In this document: piece after piece, positions 43,626 to 48,033 of the stretch
Position numbering within the stretch: the stretch's first letter is position 1
Layout: each line of letters begins with the position of its first letter
From: an uncultured Clostridia bacterium
Lineage (GTDB): Bacteria; Bacillota; Clostridia; Lachnospirales; CAG-274
Length of the DNA stretch: 48,033 nucleotides
Direction: 5' to 3'
Assembly: GCA_949948985.1 (NCBI GenBank)
Contig: CATLIG010000016.1
Location: forward strand, 1 to 48,033
Notes under the pieces: generated by a model
Told to the model about the DNA's origin: nothing
Seen by the model: the letters and a program-made list of their open reading frames with translations, nothing else
The model's database searches: none
Translations under genes and position numbers: made by a program

Positions 43626-44666
43626 TTAATAATCTTTATTAATACGGCTTTCATCTCTTTCAAAAGTCTTGCTGAAATCAACATGTCCCGCAAGAGACGT
43701 TTCTTTCACACCGTCAATCAAAAACTGAACTTGTTTTACATAATCAAGCTCCGTAAGAGAATTTACAATAGCATAAATTGTGAGAAGCTCGCCTGTAGAA
43801 CCTCCATTATGCTGAGAAATAAACTCTTTTGATAAATCCACATAACAAATACCATTTTCGGTTTTTATATCATTTATTTTTGTTTCCTCAGGAATATCTT
43901 TGACCAAACTTTCATTTTTAGGTCCATTTATAAGCTCCTCAACAATTCTCATTTCAACACTTTGTTTTTCACTTACCTCAATATCACGCTCTTCCTCGCA
44001 AAGACCCATAGCGTTTTCATCAGAAAAATAAAGCTTAACTTTAATACTATCTTTTCTGTAAGGCTCAATAGATGGATTAAACTCAATCTCTTCGTTTTTT
44101 ATATCACCTATTTTCTCGCCGTTATCTCTTGTAATTTCCTCGCCGTTAACAAAAAAATGAACACTTTCAACAAAATCAAGTTCTGTAAAAGTTTTTATAA
44201 TAGCGGCAATACAAACAAGCTGACGGCTGTCTGACAGATTATTATACTCTTCTGAAAAATCAATTTCAACTTTACCTTTTCCCCTGCCTGTATCAATAAA
44301 TCTACATGACTTTATCGACACACTTTCCGGAATTATGGGAAATAAATTAGAAGCTTTGGGCATTTTTATGATTTCATCTTTAATCACATTTACATACTCG
44401 TTCTTTTTATTTTCCTCCAAAAGTTTACTTCCGTTTTCAATAGTCCGTGTTTCGGAAACAAACATATCCTCAATATCTTTATAGCTTGAATTAGAATTAT
44501 AATCAACAGACGTAAGGTCAACATTCAAAAAGTAGACGCTTATCGTATCAGTTTTTGAGCTAACAGAATTAATTACAGCAGTACATATAATGCCCGCAAC
44601 AATTACGCATAAAAACAGTATAAGCCCAAATATAAGAACTTTCTTATTTTTCATATTTTTACTCAT
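43626..44666 (-). CDS. Membrane-anchored protein with two GerMN domains
   Basis: The 346-residue protein has an N-terminal membrane helix (about residues 9-31) and then two GerMN domains of about 130 residues each. Each ends with the same pattern: VEIDFSEEYNNLSDSRQLVCIAAIIKTFTELDFVESVHFFVNGEE in the first and CYVDLSKEFISQHNGGSTGELLTIYAIVNSLTELDYVKQVQFLIDG in the second. GerM of Bacillus is a double-GerMN protein acting in sporulation and germination. No lipobox cysteine is evident. It follows a histidine kinase, an arrangement similar to lpqB after mtrB in Actinobacteria. Its function here is therefore either GerM-like or kinase-linked. Confidence 0.88.
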   Translation of the reverse strand: MSKNMKNKKVLIFGLILFLCVIVAGIICTAVINSVSSKTDTISVYFLNVDLTSVDYNSNSSYKDIEDMFVSETRTIENGSKLLEENKKNEYVNVIKDEIIKMPKASNLFPIIPESVSIKSCRFIDTGRGKGKVEIDFSEEYNNLSDSRQLVCIAAIIKTFTELDFVESVHFFVNGEEITRDNGEKIGDIKNEEIEFNPSIEPYRKDSIKVKLYFSDENAMGLCEEERDIEVSEKQSVEMRIVEELINGPKNESLVKDIPEETKINDIKTENGICYVDLSKEFISQHNGGSTGELLTIYAIVNSLTELDYVKQVQFLIDGVKETSLAGHVDFSKTFERDESRINKDY

Positions 44667-44735
44667 AAAATCACCTCTTTAACTTCTTTAACAACCAATT
44701 ATAAAATTACCAAAGCAGCATATTTATTTTATAAA

Positions 44736-46208
44736 TTAACATTCACTGTATTTAATCGGCAATCTTACAATAAAAGTAGCTCCTTCATTTTCCTTGCTGT
44801 TAATTTTTATACTTCCATTATGTAACATAATAGACGAATGTGTTATAGCAAGACCAAGACCTGTTCCGCCTGTTTCCCTGTCCCTTGTTTTATCTACGCG
44901 ATAAAATCTTTTAAATACCTTGCTTTGTTCTTCTTCACTTATACCAATTCCCGTATCCTGAACACTTATAAAACAATTTTGATGGTCTCCGTCAACAGTA
45001 ACCTTTACAGTACCACCCTCAGGAGTATATTTAATCCCATTTTCCACAAGATTTGATAAAGCAAGGGTAAGCTTAACCTCGTCACCTTCAATAATCATAT
45101 TTTTATTATTCTCATAAAGAATTTCAATATTTTTTCTTTCCGCCAAAGGATAAAGTCTTTTTATTATATCCTCGGTCATTTTATTAATATCAGTTTCTTT
45201 AATATTTAATCCTGCTTCCTTATGGTCAAGTTTAACAAGTTCAAGTAAATCATTTATAATATTTGTCATTCTGTCAACTTCGGAATTTATGTCCCGAAGA
45301 AATTCCCTATACATTTCAATAGGCATTTCTTCCTGAAGTAAAATAGACTCACTCAACACTTTTATAGAACTTAAAGGCGTTTTAAGCTCATGTGAAACAT
45401 TAGATACAAATTCCTGTCTTGAAGTTTCAATAGATTCAAGCTGTTCTGTCATATTATTAAAAGCTTCTCCCAACTGAAAATACTCGTCGTTGCCCTCTAC
45501 AATAATTCTTTGGTGAAGCTGACCGTCGGTAATTTTTTTTATAACTTTCAATATATTTTTAAGAGGACCAATAAATACCTGTGTTGTAAAAAACACTATA
45601 CAAGCGACAATTATACATATTCCCAATGTAACAAGAAACCATTTTGACCTAACATTATCAATAAGAGCATTCACTTGCTGAAAAGATGATACAAGCAGAA
45701 CAACCCCTATCTTTTTTGAATCATCGTCCTCAATATATGCGGTAGCGTAAATTGCCTCTTCATCGTCCCTTAAATTAGCGACATCAAGACCATTTAGCGC
45801 TGAAATAACTTCCGGAATAGCATAAAGTTTTCCTTCTTCTATTTTATTTGAATCTTTGACAACAAAACCTTTATTGTCTAAAATGAGAATTCTCGCGGAA
45901 TTTTCAACACTTTTTTCTGCGACTTCATTATCAAAAGAATTCTTTTTTGTTTTGTCTTTAAGATAATTTCCTTTTTGAATATTTCCCGCTATTTTATTTG
46001 CGCGGTTTAAAAGTTCTTTTTCGTTTGTTTCTTTAAAATACTGCTTCAAAGTATCAGATGTTGTATATGAGAAAAACAAAATCGGCATAAGACTTACAAA
46101 AAAATATAAAATAAAAAGTTTCCAGCGAATACTAATATATCTTTTTATACGAAATTTACTGAAAATAATAACCAACTCCCCATTTAGTATGAATATATTT
46201 CGGCTCAC
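44736..46208 (-). CDS. Membrane sensor histidine kinase
   Basis: The 490-residue kinase has two membrane helices (about 30-48 and 190-210), an extracytoplasmic sensor of about 140 residues between them (single-Cache-like, unidentified ligand), HAMP (about 211-263), the HisKA box with His273 (FVSNVSHELKTPLSS), and a HATPase domain (NLVENGIKYTPEGG, DTGIGISEEE, GGTGLGLAI). There is no PAS domain, unlike Bacillus WalK. The frame opens with a GTG inside the regulator gene but no ribosome binding site there. A GGGGAG near 46178 suggests a start closer to 46170, so the first ten to fifteen residues may not be real. Confidence 0.93.
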   Translation of the reverse strand: MSRNIFILNGELVIIFSKFRIKRYISIRWKLFILYFFVSLMPILFFSYTTSDTLKQYFKETNEKELLNRANKIAGNIQKGNYLKDKTKKNSFDNEVAEKSVENSARILILDNKGFVVKDSNKIEEGKLYAIPEVISALNGLDVANLRDDEEAIYATAYIEDDDSKKIGVVLLVSSFQQVNALIDNVRSKWFLVTLGICIIVACIVFFTTQVFIGPLKNILKVIKKITDGQLHQRIIVEGNDEYFQLGEAFNNMTEQLESIETSRQEFVSNVSHELKTPLSSIKVLSESILLQEEMPIEMYREFLRDINSEVDRMTNIINDLLELVKLDHKEAGLNIKETDINKMTEDIIKRLYPLAERKNIEILYENNKNMIIEGDEVKLTLALSNLVENGIKYTPEGGTVKVTVDGDHQNCFISVQDTGIGISEEEQSKVFKRFYRVDKTRDRETGGTGLGLAITHSSIMLHNGSIKINSKENEGATFIVRLPIKYSEC

Positions 46209-46845
46209 TCGGGTTTAATTCAATTTTTTCCCTAAGCCTTCTTACGTGTACATCAACAGCTCTGGCATCCCCGGGATAAGTTTTCCCCCATATAATATTT
46301 AAAAGGCTGTCTCTGCTGTAAACCTTTCCCGGATTTTTCATAAAAAGCATAAGAAGGTCAAATTCTTTTGCGGTAAGATTTGTTTCCTTTCCATCAATAA
46401 AAGCGCGCCTTGACTCAATATCAATCTCAATATCCCTTATTTTAATGCTGTCTGTTTTAATACTCTCAATTTCAACTTTTTTTACACTTCTTCTTAAAAT
46501 AGCTTTAATTCTGGCTTTAAGTTCCAATATATTAAAAGGTTTTGTTATATAATCATCCGCCCCATATTCCAGACCCATTATTTTATCCATATCCTCACCT
46601 TTTGCGGTAACCATTATAATGGGAACATTTGAAAATTCTCTTATAAGCTGACAAACCTCAAGTCCATCCTTTTTAGGAAGCATAACATCAAGAATAATAA
46701 GATTATAATCTTTATTCTGCGCAAGATTCAAAGCCTCGTCGCCATCAAAAGCCGTATCAACCTGCATACCCTCCTGTTCAAGACTAAATTTAATTCCCTT
46801 AACAATAAGTTTTTCATCATCAACGACAAGTATGTCATATGCCAT
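46156..46845 (-). CDS. OmpR/PhoB-family response regulator
   Basis: The 229-residue regulator has a receiver domain with the acidic pair Asp9/Asp10, phospho-acceptor Asp53 (LIILDVMLP) and Lys102 (YITKPF), and a C-terminal winged-helix domain (TAKEFDLLMLFMKNPGKVYSRDSLLNIIWG, DVHVRRLREKIE). GGGGG lies 10 bp before the ATG. It is the first gene of the operon with the kinase, the GerMN protein, comEC and holA. The target genes are unknown; the closest characterised relatives by eye are WalR/ResD-type regulators. Confidence 0.94.
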   Translation of the reverse strand: MAYDILVVDDEKLIVKGIKFSLEQEGMQVDTAFDGDEALNLAQNKDYNLIILDVMLPKKDGLEVCQLIREFSNVPIIMVTAKGEDMDKIMGLEYGADDYITKPFNILELKARIKAILRRSVKKVEIESIKTDSIKIRDIEIDIESRRAFIDGKETNLTAKEFDLLMLFMKNPGKVYSRDSLLNIIWGKTYPGDARAVDVHVRRLREKIELNPSEPKYIHTKWGVGYYFQ

Positions 46846-46891
46846 TTTTAGTTTACCCCCATTATAATAACAAATATTTTAAACTCTGTAC

Positions 46892-47054
46892 TATAGTCAA
46901 TCAACTTAAAAATAAGTAAGTTCGGCGGATAAAAATCCTTTTTGCCGTGTTGCCGTCGGTCGGCATAGGCATTCGGCTATGCCGACCGACCTCGCCTTGC
47001 AAAAATAATTTTTTGCTCGTTTCCTTTTTCTTATTTTCAAGTTAATTGACTATA
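46892..47054. repeat. Family 1 MITE-like element with GC-rich hairpin
   Basis: TATAGTCAATCAACTT and AAGTTAATTGACTATA are 16-bp inverted ends (one mismatch) of a 163-bp element. At its centre GTCGGTCGGCATAG and CTATGCCGACCGAC (46955-46968 and 46977-46990) form a perfect 14-bp stem with an 8-base loop. This is the most complete copy of the family and sits between comEA and the response regulator. I see no gene in 47055-47202. Confidence 0.8.
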
Positions 47055-47202
47055 AAAGTATCCATATTAAAACAATCAATAATATGAAACCAGATTTTAT
47101 AAAGCCCTGATATATTTTAAGAAAATTATTTTTAATCTTTGAAATATCACACTTTATAAAATTTTACCATAGTATTATTCTATTGTTTCACTAAAGTTAA
47201 AA

Positions 47203-47796
47203 TTATACTTTAATATATTTCTTTATCTTTTCAAACAATTTATTTCCAATGCGTGAAACATTTTTAATCTCATCAATAGATTTGAAAGACCCATTTTCCT
47301 CTCTGTATTGAATAATATTTAAGGCAATAGCATCTCCAATACCGTTTAACTTTTTCAGTTCTTCTTTATCTGCTGTGTTTATGTTGATCATGTCATCTCC
47401 ATTATTACTATTTTGTATTGAATCTTCATTTTTGTCAATATTATCATTAACATTTTTAATAACAATATGTTCCTCATTTTTAACATAAGCAGCCATATTA
47501 ATGCTGTCTTTATCAGCATTTTCAGTAAATCCTCCCGCTTTCTCAACAATATCATAAACTCTGTAGTCTTCCTCTATTTCATATACCCCCGGATTTTTTA
47601 CCTCACCTGTAATATATACCGCCATTTTAGAAACAGTTTCTTCCGTAGTTTCAGTACTTGTATCAGGCATTTCTGTCTGTACTGCTAAAAGTTCATCATT
47701 TTTTCTGTCATTCAAAGTTTCCGACGCATACCAGAAACCGACTACTACAACAAATACAATAATAGCAACAATAATCGAATTTTTATCAAGTTTCAT
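47203..47796 (-). CDS. comEA: Competence DNA receptor ComEA
   Basis: ComEA binds incoming double-stranded DNA at the cell surface and hands it to ComEC. I start it at the ATG at 47796 (MKLDKNS), 8 bp after AAGGAG; the longer frame from 47841 has no site. The 197-residue protein has one N-terminal membrane helix (about 7-26), a Thr/Glu-rich linker, an SLBB domain (about 60-110, MAVYITGEVKNPGVYEI), another acidic linker, and the C-terminal helix-hairpin-helix pair (ININTADKEELKKLNGIGDAIA...IDEIKNVSRIGNKLF). It is separated from comEC by three genes and a MITE. Confidence 0.93.
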   Translation of the reverse strand: MKLDKNSIIVAIIVFVVVVGFWYASETLNDRKNDELLAVQTEMPDTSTETTEETVSKMAVYITGEVKNPGVYEIEEDYRVYDIVEKAGGFTENADKDSINMAAYVKNEEHIVIKNVNDNIDKNEDSIQNSNNGDDMININTADKEELKKLNGIGDAIALNIIQYREENGSFKSIDEIKNVSRIGNKLFEKIKKYIKV

Positions 47797-47832
47797 CGCT
47801 TGTACTCCTTTAAAAATATAACTTTTAAACTT

Positions 47833-47906
47833 TATAATCAATCAACATAAAAATAAATAAATTTTATTTCGCCTCTTTTTGAGTATTTTCGGGTTGCTTG
47901 ACTATA
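47833..47906. repeat. Short family 1 MITE-like element
   Basis: TATAATCAATCAACATAAAA and the complement of the right end (TATAGTCAAGCAACCCGAAA) are inverted ends of a 74-bp element directly upstream of comEA. The remaining 47907-48033 is AT-rich with nothing recognisable. Confidence 0.65.
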
Positions 47907-48033
47907 AAAAGCAAAAAAATATCTTTTATTTTAAGCCAATATACAAAATCAACACTATAATACAACAAAATAATTTGTCACATTCAATCGAAATATGTAA
48001 ACATCATTTCAAAAAAATATCTTTTTATAATTA

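Noticed and set aside
46892..47054. Attenuator or terminator for comEA
   Set aside because: The GC hairpin is not followed by a T run, and the flanking inverted ends match other loci, so a repeat element explains it better.

Overview
The window is a stretch of a low-GC, spore-forming Firmicute chromosome, most likely a Clostridia member near Lachnospirales. The evidence is the strongly AT-rich sequence with AGGAGG-type ribosome binding sites, PolC, a T-box leader, McsA/McsB/ClpC, and sporulation or germination genes (bofA, a SipL-like DUF3794-LysM protein, a double-GerMN protein). Nearly every gene is on the minus strand, so transcription runs from high to low coordinates. The only convincing plus-strand gene is a tiny lipoprotein at 38526-38783. 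The genus cannot be fixed from the sequence alone.

Layout from low to high coordinates. (1) 1-3750: bofA, yaaL (DUF2508), secG, aroC, tRNA-Arg(CCT) and a YjbR-family gene. (2) 3880-11800: a tryptophan operon transcribed trpE-G-C-F-B-A with topB (topoisomerase III) at its end. It has a sigma-A promoter and a Trp-specific T-box leader. trpD is missing. (3) 11970-22940: the conserved pyrH-frr-uppS-cdsA-dxr-rseP-ispG-polC block (translation recycling, undecaprenyl and phospholipid synthesis, MEP isoprenoids, site-2 protease, replicative polymerase). (4) 23250-26850: a chemoreceptor with a long HAMP-like linker and a solitary TRAP-type binding lipoprotein. (5) 27430-31980: the clpC-mcsB-mcsA protein quality-control locus, without ctsR but with a CIRCE element over its promoter. 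(6) 32050-37250: a zinc-ribbon protein, yaaR, tmk, a sipL-like gene and an mrp/apbC Fe-S carrier. (7) 37460-39070: an orphan LytTR regulator with a degenerate receiver domain, divergent from the low-complexity lipoprotein, then tRNA-Thr(GGT). (8) 39170-47800: corA, then a compact minus-strand operon of response regulator, histidine kinase, double-GerMN lipoprotein-like protein, comEC and holA, and finally comEA upstream.

The most unusual feature of the window is its intergenic DNA. At least three families of short non-coding inverted-repeat elements (MITE-like) fill most gaps over about 200 bp: family 1 with TATAGTCAATCAACTT ends, family A with TATAG(T/C)GAAACAATAAAAT ends, and family B with TAGACCTGTTCAATAACC ends. 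A family C (TAGACTTCTTTCAAAACT ends) and a 42-bp perfect AT palindrome lie in the tmk-sipL gap. No transposase is in the window, so any mobilising enzyme would have to be elsewhere. Several elements sit inside operon spacers or 5' leaders (mcsB-clpC, mcsA leader, mrp start), where they may affect expression.

Best candidates for new biology: the RR-HK-GerMN-comEC-holA operon, which resembles actinobacterial mtrAB-lpqB; the degenerate LytTR regulator and low-complexity lipoprotein pair with a palindromic site just after the lipoprotein promoter; and CIRCE control of a ctsR-less clp locus. All functional statements rest on reading motifs by eye. No database search was run.
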